Notes under the pieces: model-generated | Seen by the model: the letters and a program-made list of their open reading frames with translations, nothing else | Database searches by the model: none | Told to the model about the DNA's origin: nothing | Source: Anthostomella pinea | Lineage: Eukaryota; Ascomycota; Sordariomycetes; Xylariales; Xylariaceae | Assembly: GCA_963556695.1 (NCBI GenBank) | Contig: CAUWAG010000003.1 | Location: 2,170,001 to 2,234,000 of the forward strand | Direction of reading: 5' to 3' | DNA: 64,000 bases | Part shown: positions 22,718-33,453 of the stretch, in pieces | How positions within the stretch are numbered: position 1 is the stretch's first letter | How the letters are laid out: each line of letters opens with the position of its first letter | Made by a program: the position numbers and the translations under genes

Positions 22718-25700
22718 CTAAGATGCAGGTGCAGCTCTCTTCTTAGCCAACCCGCCCAGCTTCACAGCTGCTGCCCGGAGGCCCTTCAGATCGCGTCCGC
22801 CGACCACCGTTTTCCCATCGACAGCGACCTGCCTGCCGTCCTTGAAGAACAAGAAGCCGGACTCGGTCTTCACCTGGTGCTTTGCAGCGAAGTCGCGCAT
22901 GTCGTCCGTGTTGGCGGGCGCAAACATCAGGACGCCGGGGATCCCGTGCTTATGGGCCATTTCGAAAAAGGTCTGTGGGACGGTCGGTTCCCTGAAATAC
23001 CAGTCGGCGAAGAAGTCGACGGCCGCGTAGGTGGTGCTGCCCAGTAGCTTCTGCAGCTCCGCGGCCGAGGATGCCGTGATGATGCATCGAACTTGGTCCT
23101 GCACGAACGAGACGCCCTCTTCGTTATGCGTCGGATACGCCCCGTAGGCTTCGTTGGGGTCGACGCTTGTCAGAGCCCTTGCCTGTGGCGACGCAAGGGG
23201 CAGGAACCGGAACTCAGTGTTCTCTTTGGTTAGGAGCCGCCTGAAAAGCTGGCTCGCGGTGAGGAGGCCCATACCACGACGGTATTCGTCGTCGGGATCA
23301 TCGTTCATCGCGGTGCTGTAGCCGTTCACCTCCCCCTCACCCGCGCGGTAATTGTAGATGCCCATCTCCCTTACTGACTTGGCTTCCTGCAGGGCCTCGA
23401 ATGCAATGATAAGGTGTCCCTGGTCGTTAGTGTTATTCCTGTCCTTCACGGAAGTACATCGAATCTCATCGACTCCCTCGGATATCAAGTGTACATTGAA
23501 CAGCTTCGTAAAATCGCCTAGAAGGCGAATGCACCGCTTTGTCAGGCGGATATAATCTATGCTGAGATCGTCCAAGACTGGGGTGAGTGCATCTTGCAAG
23601 CTACCCACGAGGTCCACCGGCGTGAACTGTTGCTTTCGGCGTTGGAATGCTGCCGCCCCCTTTGTGGGCTGCAGCGAGTTCTTGTAGTGGTCTATTGCTT
23701 GCTGTTCGATCTGGTATAGGGCCTTGCCGTTAGAGATGCTCGGGTCCAACATTGATTTGAGGGCCTGAAATGAATCTCGCTCGTTGAACTTGTACTTCTC
23801 GTCCCGGAAGAATGTCTTTCTCGTTGCGTCGAGTCTGTACTTCAAGCGGTCGGCCATGTCCGCCGTCCTCGTCGGAATGGCATCGGCAAAGAGAGCCCGC
23901 TTGTGAAGCTCAATAATACGATCCATCACATGCCATTTATCTTGCAGCATATGCAGCTGGCGCAGTGCATTGTACAGGTGTGCCGTAGCGAAGATGCTGA
24001 GATGGTGGTTGGCAAGAGAGAGTCCAGTGTCGTGGTACAACAACGCCAGCTTGAGGAGCACGCTGCCCGTGTATACAGGGTTGTGGGTGTTGATAAACTC
24101 ATCCTGTGCCGCTGGCTTGATGACTCTGATGTCGAGCTGATCCATAGCCTTCTGAAAGTGCGCAGGCGGAGGCCCATGACCCTCACGCTTTCACCTGGCC
24201 CTGAGTTCTGGTGGAGCGTTCGCCCACGTGTACATCTTGGGAGTCTGCCGCACTGACAGCAGGAGGCTTTTCATCAACTGCACACTGGGGACTTCGATCT
24301 TTTTCATGAGCATGTACATGTCAGACAGTTTTTCGACACCAGAGTTGGGCCAGTTCAGTCCGCCAGTCTTGAGTCTGTCACCATTGACGATGGTGAAGTC
24401 GAACGATTTGGTGGAGTGGCCGTGGGCGTACATCAATTGCCGGTTGTACTGAGGTGGGATGCCACAGATATCGAGCACGTCAAGTAGAATCTGCGACGTG
24501 ACAACAGCTGTTACACTGATCTTGCCCTGTAGCCATACAGGCTGTAAGGTGGTTCTGATCATGTCCTCATGTGGCGGATCCACCAACCTCATGTCCCCCG
24601 CGCCTGCTGCGTGCTTCAATCAGCAACTGCGACATGAACTCGTCATCCCGCTGCATCTTCTTGTACTCCGGTGCATTTGCCTTGTGCGGCTCGTTGAGTT
24701 AGTTGAACTGTAACGTCGGAATCGGGGGTGGCCACTCTATCTCGGGCTTATTGGACATGGCAGCAATCTGGGCAAACTTCATCAAGGTGAAGTAGACAAA
24801 GCTGTCAAAAGGGGTCACCTCGACGCCCACGCCTCGAGTGGCATCCAGTCCCTGTGTGATGGACTCGGCAACAACCATCATGGCCGTCAGATCCTTGTAG
24901 CAGTCGTTCATACGAGCCTTCGGGAGAACAGTTCCGCATAGGTCCTCTTCAGCTCGCCGGATCATCTGATGGCTGCTTGTGTGATTGCGGTTGCCGCCAC
25001 GAGGGTGGTCTTGCCGGAGCGGCAATCTGAGCAGATCGCCTTGAGTTGGTCCTCGAGATTATGCAAGTCCTCGAATAAGCAGAAAACTGCAAAGGCATCA
25101 TCGAACGATCTCTCCGCTTCTAACTCGAACACATCGACAGAGTTGGGCAACCGTTTGCCGGTCTTGGTAGCCGCAGTCAGGGCAACTTCTGTCGGAGTCA
25201 GATAGAAAGACTCGTCTACATCTTCGACTTCAAGGGCGGCGAATCGGTTCGTAAACCGTGTGAGCAACAGCGAGAGAGGAAAAGCAGACGGCTTACTCTA
25301 ACCCAGCAGGGCTTTTCGATACCGGCTTCTTGGCCGCCGAATTTCCCGTAGCTTGAGTTGAAGAGGCCGGCTTTGCTGTGGTTTCCCATTCGAGCTTCGC
25401 GAGCACGTCCTGAAGTAAAGAGATGAAATAGCGATGTCCATCCTGGTCGAAGTCCGCCTTTCCCAGCTTGGCTGCTTCATACCAATGGGCGCATCTCTGG
25501 CGTGCTTCAATGGCTCGCTCGAGGTTAGTTTTGATGCTTGATGGCATTCGGACATTGTTCTTCGCTTGGGATATGGCTTCGGCTTGAGCCAGCACCTCTC
25601 TTGTCGACACATTGTACTTGACAGTCTTTACGTTTCCTGTCTCGGGGAGGGTTGGCTTGACCTGGACCTGTGCTTGCTTCTCCAACTTCCTTGCTTTCCC

Positions 25701-25913
25701 CTTCAGTCGCTGGGAAGATACAGGGGCACTGATAGGAGGCTCAGGTGCGTCCGGTGCCGTGGGCGTACGGAGCTCTGTCCCCTCTGCCGGCGTTGGCTTC
25801 TTGGCGGCCGGCTTGTAGCCGCAAGCCTCGTCAGCGGACCGCAGCCATGTCGTGAAGGCCCGCGTGTCGTCCTTGTAGCGAGTATAGCTGTTTGAAAGGA
25901 AATCTGGCAGCAT
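22718..25913 (-). pseudogene. Decayed DUF6604-domain protein fused to a C-terminal thioredoxin-like domain
   Basis: From 25913 leftwards the N-terminus (MLPDFLSNSYTRYKDDTRAF) is the DUF6604 signature of large fungal proteins of unknown function. The coding trace continues to 22718 but is broken. The intron starting near 25293 has a donor but no in-phase AG acceptor before NRFAALEVEDVDESF. A frameshift lies near 24965, an in-frame TAA at 24699-24701, another frameshift near 24600 in a G run, and an in-frame TGA at 24191-24193. The remaining frame (24145 to 22718) is open for 475 codons. The last about 100 residues resemble a thioredoxin fold (YAAVDFFADWYFREPTVPQ ... VLMFAPANTDD) but have no CxxC. 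Few lesions over 3.2 kb suggest recent loss. Confidence 0.7.
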
Positions 25914-26094
25914 CTTGCTCGGCAAATAAGCATCATAGAGTGGTGAGAAAGTCTCCAAGTCTAGAGTCGGTGAGTCTGAAAACGCTCGATGGGAATCGAG
26001 TGCGCAGTCTCCACGGTGGGAGAGTCACAGTGTGGCTTAGAGGCCCACATACCGTAGATACTGACCTGATAGTCAAAATACAGTAACTTTAAAT

Positions 26095-26461
26095 GAATAC
26101 CCCTATCTCCCTAAACGATTACCCCCTGCTCCGACCAATCATAACGCGTGCACCCAGCGCTCAACCCCACTGAAAGCTCAGTATCACCACTATCACCGGC
26201 GCTCTCAAGGACATATTCCCAATCAGGGGGCTCGCACCGCCCCGCAAACCCCCGGCTAACCCTAACTACCAACCCTAGCCTAACCCTACGTCGCTGCGGA
26301 ACTTGCACTGTGTCAAAATGGCGAGATCATGGTTGGTACTTAGGGAGAGGTAGTGCGGCTAATCACAAGTCCGGGATGGTTTCCGACTGCGCTTAGATGG
26401 GTGTTCGCTTAGGGAGAAGGGGTATTCGTTTAGGGAGATGGACGTGGGTATTCGTTTAGAG
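26095..26461. repeat. Small element bounded by inverted arrays of a 22-26 bp unit
   Basis: The left edge (26095-26132) and the right edge (26401-26461) carry inverted copies of a unit of the form CTAAACGAATACCCC plus a TCTCC-like tail. The left has two units and the right about three, in reverse orientation. The 270-bp interior encodes nothing recognisable and contains degenerate telomere-like sequence. It could be a nonautonomous element or a subterminal chromosome repeat. Confidence 0.5.
26256..26288 (+). repeat. Degenerate telomere-like tract
   Basis: Reads as imperfect CCCTAA units (ctaaccctaac, aaccctagcc, taaccctac) over about 33 bp, inside the inverted-repeat element at 26095-26461 and in the same orientation as the tract at 22142. 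Confidence 0.5.
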
Positions 26462-29400
26462 TTATTGATCAAAATGCTCTGCTATCCCATAAGCTACATG
26501 GTCTCCGTCGACTCGAGACGGATATGAAAAAGAGTTCCTGTCATGCTCTATCCAGCAACATCAGCGTGTCACACCTGGACTCAATAAGCAGCTACAGTTC
26601 ACTAGACGAGGTTGTAATACTATCAGTGGGTGATGTGACGGCAAGGGCTGACACAGCGTAGGGTGCCTATCTAACATCGCAGCAAGCACAACGTATACAC
26701 AGGAGCGCCTTGCGACGACTCACATAGTCCTAGACACTCCGCTCTACGAAGCAAGCCTAAGTCATACCTCTCGCTACACATATCGCACCACCCACAGTGT
26801 ACCCTAGGTTACTCTGTCGAAAAGCCATCAGACTCAACACACTTCAGGGTGTGTAGTACGAGAGGCTGAAGAGCACAATACAGCCTCGGATACGGCTGAT
26901 GTGAAATGGCACACGCATGCGCACACGTCAGCCGCATGATGCGTGCAAGATAAACCATGGGGTTGGCTGTCGCACGGAGTATGCCTCAACGGTGCAGAGC
27001 CGCCGGATATCAACTCAACATGGAAAGTCGCGTATGGTCGCATCTGAATGCCACGTGGTCGTGTCAGTATTTATTCGTATCGACGAGGCTTGGTTCAGTG
27101 TTTCGTGAGCAACCCCCAATGAGTTGATCGAATAGGGCTGCCAATTGAGTGCTCTAGGGAGTACGGGACCACAAAGGGGGGGACTCGATCCCCTGGCCGC
27201 CGAACTCGACAGCCAACTCGCGCGGCCCGTTGGGCACGAGGACGGAAATCTCCGGGGCCAGCGGGATGGCGGCCATCGCCGTCACCAACGGCAGACCGTG
27301 GTCAAGAATAGAACAAGGTCAGCTCGGGGCCACATAAGGCCGGCCGGCCTGTGCCGCGGCCCTCGAGCTGCAGAAAAAACGTGCCCAACATGCTTCTCGA
27401 AAGATAGAGAGAGAAAAAACGTGCGGCGCGAACAGAGAGGAGGCCATGAGAGGTCAGCTGCAGAGGTAGAAGATTTGGATTTTTGTGCTGCATTCCGTTG
27501 TTGGCTGTTGGCTGTTGCTTCGGTCATCCCACTGCCTCACAGATCAGATCCCCAATGCCCTCCTGCTGAGAGTTTTTGTTGGTCAGTTCTGGCGAGTGGC
27601 AAAGACTTTTGGTAGATACACAGACCTATTTGGAATGTAATCAATGCATATCTTTCACACGCCTGACGTATGGTCCGCTTTCTGAGTCTAGATTGTCCCG
27701 CTCTGTCTGGTCGTTCGTGCACCTCACCCGGACTAGGACGGGTAGAATCCTTCGGCAGACGAGTTCGTTATTCGTCACATGTGGTACATGACAGCGCTAT
27801 GAGACCAGTGCATGAAGACCACGCAGCTTTTCGAGGGTCGCGGTACCGCCTATCCCGAAATCGTCGAAGTCTGATGACACCGCACAGCCAGCGAGGCAGC
27901 TTGTTTCGCTGTATAAACTGTACAAACTCGTGTGTGCTGTATCGCATCAAGATCACACTTCCCAAATCAGGACGTATAATTACTGGTAGGGTTAGAGTAT
28001 TATGGCGGGCTAGGCACGTGGATCGCAGACTACTTGAGTACATCTACCCTACGGGCACGGGAAGAACACTTCACCCAGAGTAGTTTGCAACCACAAGTGA
28101 GCTCAAATGGCGCAGTGTACGTGCATAGCGTTGTCACCCATCACATGAGGTACCTTGGGGAGTGATAGGCCAGGCCCAGTGACATTACTTTGATCGTCGA
28201 TATCACTGGATCCCGCCTCTTCCAACCATTGCACATTTTCCTAAGCGCCGCAGGCTGTGTAAGATAAGACGAGAGGAAACATCATGCAAAAGAAAGATAG
28301 ACCGAGTATGGTGATTGGCTGATTGCTCCCAGCCGATATCAATGAGCAATGCAAGCAGATATGAGTTGCACACCGGTAGGACGCAGGATTTCAACATATG
28401 ATTGTCGACAGGATGCGCGCCGTGCCGACAGGATGCGCGCTGCGTTTGATCCAGCCTAACGATAGGGTAATTGGACATATGTCACCGATTGATCGCAACG
28501 ACGGGGCTCTGTGGCATGACAAGCACGACAATTCGGTATTTACCACGGGAGGGTGTGGAGAGTTCAGGGGGGAAACCAAGTACAGTCTCGGGGATCGGTG
28601 ATACTCGGTTCCTGTGACACAGAGCACCCGGGGATCGGTGACACTTAGTTACTGTGACACAGCCCCTACGGACTGCACAGGGTGGTCAGGAATGAGCTGA
28701 TGTCGGCTGGTGTTCTCGTCTGCGGAGTTCTTCAGACAGTCGTGCAGCTGAAAGCGACCAGGCAGCTTGTTGTGATATAACTACTGGTAGGCAGGATGGA
28801 GTACTGATCGTATTGCAAGTCGCAGTCTGGCGCGCTTTCGGGCACTGCCTAGTACACGTTTCGGATGGGTGGACTGGTCCGTCAATCTGGACTTCTCAGT
28901 CAACGAGACTCGGTCTGCGTATAATCTGTCGTGTCGTCGTGGAATTTACCGCCACTGGCTGGTAAGTCCCATGCATAGAGGCTGACCGGCAATCTGGGGT
29001 CGATCCGCTTAGGGTGGGAACGAGCTGTGCGACCCTACATGCCTACACCACTGCAGATGACCTGCCGTCTGAAGGTGGAAGGAAGCCTCTCGAGCGTGAC
29101 AGGTCCAGCAGCCGCAGCAGTGTAAGCGGTGCCCGGTGCATCAGATTTGCGGTAGATACCTCGAGCTCTCGTGGGGTGTGCGGCAGGTACAGTCAGCTCG
29201 TCTCAGATAGATAGAAACCCTCAGTTGACAGCCAATCTTCGTATAAGACTCTGCATCGATGGTACACTATGATCTATAATTGTAGGGTCGCATGCGAATT
29301 TGCTCTGTATCGCAGCATTGGGTCGCGCTCTCGTCTATATTAGGTACTGTCAGTAGGAAGGCTCAGGTACGACGAATCTGCCAATCATTTCGAGCAAGCG

Positions 29401-32400
29401 GACCCGGGCAGATCCTGCGACCATGTCGGTTAATAGGCAGCATGTATCCCTCCAACGTTAGGACGTAGATCGACTGAGCCTTTGAGGCAGGTTGGCGTTC
29501 TCGGCTTGGCACTGATTGCAGTCGCCACTATTAGCCAAGAGGGACGCGATATTCTCCAGTGCAATTAGAAACTTCATGATTATCACGCAGTTGTCCGTCA
29601 TACGTGACACCGGCTCGGGGGTATATGGACTGACATTTTCCCCGAGCTTGCAGTTAGCGCATTCGCATGCTGCAAGGCTTGACGAGCAGATGGTTCCGTA
29701 CTGACCTGGTGTCGTGATTTCATACGTCCACAAGACGTCGTGATGCTTGCATCGTGATATCGGGCTCGTACCGAACTAATACACGCTGCCCGCATCGTCG
29801 TTGCTATGATCCTGGGACGAAGGAGCCTTAAGACCCGGATGTGAGCCCCTATGAGAGGAGGGGCAGCGCAGGCATCCCATTACCAGCAGATCCTGCGGAT
29901 ACGGTGCTCTTCACATACGTCGACCCTATCAAGCAGAGAGAGGAGAAAATGCTGGGACAGATCAGCCTATAGGTCGGCGTGGCCATACTCATGATAGATT
30001 GGCCGCGCGCCTCGGGAAAGCAGCCACGGCTGCTGTGAGCGGGACATGGTGGCTCCCGTTCTCGCTTCGTACCTCGCACGTGCTGTAGCATGTTCCTAGA
30101 CGATGTCAGCACTGCTTTGATCCATCATGACGTGATAGGTGGCGAGCACAAGATCCAAAGCATTTGCAGAATCTACAAGAGGCCAGATTCCGTGGCTTGG
30201 CCAGCTCGGAACAGGGATACAGATCTTGTTCTGGACTTGGAGGAGCGACGCGGTGTATTGAAGGCGGGCATTGACCAACGATCGGAAGGACGGGGCGGCA
30301 GGCATGGAGTTCCATCGCCCAGCCCAGGTCCGTGTCATTGGATGCGATCGGTAAGAGAGTCCCCGTTATTTTAAGCGAGGCTTACTCGGATATCGCGCAT
30401 GGCGGGGGCTAGGTATACGGTAGGCACACGGTAAATGAAGTGGTCAGGCGGAGGGATGGTGAGGTTGACTCCTGATTCTTGGGTTGAAGAGCAGGTGGTG
30501 GATGCATGGCAGGCCTGGTGGATTGGGGGTCATGAAGTGGTTATTATTGGTGCTGGAAGCGCCTCCATTGCAACCAACCTTACGTTGAAGTGTTGCCCGG
30601 GGCAGAGGCTAGCAGTCGCCACCCTGATGGCTGATGGCGGCAGAGGTGTGGATCAGCTGTGGCTCAGCAGCCTGGGCTGCCTGGTGAAACCCCCAGGCCC
30701 CCGAGGATCGGCTCCCAGGGCTGCCAGGCACCAGGCACCACAGGGCTGAGGGCCGTGCGACACCAAGGGTCAAGCTGTAAGCGCCACCTACCAGCCCGCT
30801 AAAGCATGGTACTTCGCTGACTCCCGCCAGGCTGGCTTACCCTCCTCCATCCTCCATCGTACAGGTTGAAGTACCTTACCTTTTCTGTCCTTCTGTACGG
30901 CCGTACGTGCCCATCTGCGCCACTAGTAACTCCGTAGGAATACCCCGGATGTACGATGCTTGCATCCAGAGCCCGCCGGGGCTGCGTTGTGATCATCGGT
31001 ACCGACCGTTGTCGTTGTGGCCATCGGTGGGTGTCGTCAACGAGAGCGAGATGCGAAGCTTTTCCGCAGCATTCGCAGCATTCGCAGACACAGTCGGGGG
31101 CCAAACGCTGACCACGCCACGTGGCCAGACGCGAGCACCTCTCGACCAAAGAGCAAACCGGAATCACGTCCCCTGAAAGAGTCGATCTGTTCTTTATCAT
31201 TCCTCAGCTGCCGTCAACGGTACATGCCTGGCCTTAGTTGGCAGCTCCGGAAAATGAGTGATCCAACTCGGTGCCAAGCGGTCTCCAGTTGCGCACTCAC
31301 TCCCTTGAAACAAGAATGCCTTACCAGTTGGTTTCCGGCATCGTCCCTCTTGGCCCCGCTCATTGAGAGTCTGGGTCTCTGAGTCGAATCCTACAGACAC
31401 CCATCCCATGCTGCCAGCTCCACCAGCTTGGCGGTGCTGTCTCTGATGATGGCACTGGGGTATGGCGCGTGAGGCGTGTAACAGCCCGCACCTACCGCGC
31501 CACGGGACGATCATCAGTCGAGCAGCTCTACCAGGTAGCAGCAATGCTGTACGCATTGAGAATCCCGATGACTAACTTCATGATCTGTGCAGCTAGCTTG
31601 CGCCGCGAACGCGAACGCGAGCACCAGGGTGGAGCGCACCGGAGCCCCGGAGGCCCATAGGCCCAGCCTGTGTGCCTACCCCTGATAGCTGAGCTTCCCT
31701 TCATTCCCGTCCGTGTCATGTTGCAATTCCTTTTGACAACCTGCAGGTCGAAACGCGGACATGATCTCGTTTCTACGGCGGAGGAGTGCAGTTGGCATGA
31801 GAGCACAGTCATATTCGTTGCGACCCCCAGGCACACAGCTGGGGCCTGCTCGGATACAGGTCATCTGGTTTTCTACGCCTCACCGGTCTTTACATACTCG
31901 CCAGTGCCTAGCATCGGGGCACTACCGAGTCCGAGCCACCTCTTCACGCCGAAGCGTTGGTTTGTTGTCATCCGCTCCTGCGATGCTTGAATGAAGGGAA
32001 AGTAATCTTTTTCAAGTCCTGCTGCATACTAACCCGCATTGGGTTGGGTTGGAGGTTTGCTGTTCTTCTCCTGTTGTACTGTCGTACGTCCTATTTCTGG
32101 CGAAATGACCCAATGTATCAGAGGAGCATCGACAAGGCGTACACACGTGGGCTGACTACCATCGTATACCGAACGTAGTATACACCCAAAACACACATGG
32201 TGTGGATCCTTATGGCGTCCCGCCCGCACATCATCCTCATAGGGCTGAAGCACTGCCTGACAGGCAGATCATCCGTCCCGATTAGGACCGGGCAGCGGTC
32301 GCTGCTTACTCTACGGCACATACTTCGAATATATAGCTCAGTTATTTCCTCTGTGGATGTTGATATTTCTTTCTGGACATCAATCAAACACTCACAGCAT

Positions 32401-32715
32401 CCGCACTATTCGGCTTTCCGTCTTCATACAGAACAGGTCATCTGTCATCGGTCATCAGCTGTACTGGTAGGTCACTGCCATTGTCACTTCAAATCCCCTA
32501 CACGTGCTAACCTGTCTTCTCAGACAACATCACAAAGGCCGGCCATCAAGTGAAAGCTTGAACTGTCACACATATCCAGTCGTTTGGTCCGAGATTTTCG
32601 AGCGCAAGTCAACCGGTACAGCAATCGGATCAGCCTAGAAGCTGAAATCCTCTTTCAAAAATCCGAAGAAAGAGTACACCAGCTCAGTTCAAGTCACTTC
32701 CCCCTTCAACTACGA
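26462..32715. other. About 6 kb without a recognisable gene
   Basis: Balanced base composition but only short overlapping ORFs on both strands with no family resemblance. Some may be fragments of long-decayed genes or elements, for example a Cys-rich minus-strand segment at 29458-29733. Contains the small direct repeats at 28406-28440 and 28590-28663. No tRNA or rRNA seen. Confidence 0.5.
28590..28663. repeat. Two tandem 34-bp direct repeats, period 40 bp
   Basis: Both units begin cggggatcggtga and end ctgtgacacag, with four or five differences. A second smaller pair (15 bp, period 20, cgacaggatgcgcgc) lies 150 bp to the left at 28406-28440. Confidence 0.7.
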
Positions 32716-32915
32716 TCAAGATGCCCGAGGGAACCGACACCACCTCCAACGACACTGGGTCCCCCAGCCCGGATACTACTAGCGAGCCTACAAGAGGTAG
32801 AAGCCGCAGCGGTTACAACTAGAAGGATCGGCCACCGAGTACGAATACCAATGGAGCGGCATTTGCAGGAGTGGGAGTTCAGGGTGTGTGGGTGTCATTC
32901 TTCTCTTCTCGACGC

Positions 32916-33165
32916 TCATTGAAGCCATTTCTTCGGTAATCTGGCTGGAAAACTTGACACATCTGGAGGGGACTCGAAAGGGCGTCTTTTTGGTCTTCCG
33001 GTTAGCTCCAGGCTAGCGTTGTAAGGATTATCAGGCAGGCGAGAGGGTATAGACACGTCCCGGCTTGCCAGATTAAGGGGCTTTTTACGAGGCATTGGGT
33101 CAAGGTTACATATCGCAGGAGTCGTCTTCGCAGACACTGGTTCGCTTTCTTTCCTTTTACTCATA
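32916..33165 (-). CDS. Small basic, proline-rich ORF, unrecognised
   Basis: An 82-codon ORF starting MSKRKESEPVSAK on the minus strand, just left of the solo LTR. It is rich in Lys, Pro and Ser with a possible nuclear-localisation-like KRK. No domain recognised, no neighbours that suggest a role, and it may be a chance ORF or a gene fragment. Confidence 0.2.
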
Positions 33166-33244
33166 TAATATGATTCCCCCTTTGTATTCCCATAGACATA
33201 AGACAAAATTCCATCACTTTGCTCCCCAACAGAATAAACCCGCC

Positions 33245-33448
33245 TGTAGGAACAGGCTTGAACGATCAATCATAATACTCGAGTATGGGGTCAAGGTCAT
33301 GATGTTGCTGATGGTTGGATTGGGAGGTCTAGCTGGACCTGAAGGTCTGGCTAAGTGACCTCGCAATCCGGTATCTAATCACTTATCTAATCATACATGT
33401 GGGTCTTGGTATAGACGGTTTGCAGGCTGGAATCGCATGGATCCAACA
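33245..33448 (-). mobile_element. Solo LTR, 204 bp, with 5-bp target duplication CCGCC
   Basis: Begins TGTAGGAAC and ends GATCCAACA on the plus strand, so both ends obey the TG..CA rule. It is flanked by a perfect direct repeat CCGCC at 33240-33244 and 33449-33453. A second copy of the same sequence is at 61708-61910, defining the family. No gag, pol or second LTR is next to it, so it is a recombination remnant of a retrotransposon. Orientation (minus) is assigned from the TGTTGGATCC start typical of fungal LTRs. Confidence 0.85.
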
Positions 33449-33453
33449 CCGCC

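Noticed and set aside
27180..27300. Minus-strand translation with VEFGGQG, resembling an acyltransferase/PKS motif
   Set aside because: Only a few residues match, no catalytic GHS motif follows, and frames close quickly.
29458..29733. Cys-rich minus-strand ORF considered as the C-terminal part of an AflR-type regulator
   Set aside because: No zinc cluster nearby and the Cys spacing does not fit; left as unclassified.
30435..30749. ORF containing EVVIIGAGSAS, resembling an FAD/NAD-binding GxGxxS start
   Set aside because: No supporting sequence before or after the short match, and the rest is low-quality Gly/Pro-rich translation; most likely coincidence.
32717..32816. Short plus-strand ORF starting MPEGTDTTSN, reminiscent of a retrotransposon gag N-terminus
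   Set aside because: Ends after 33 codons, no pol sequence follows, and the nearby solo LTR lies in the opposite orientation with its own target duplication, so it is not part of that element.
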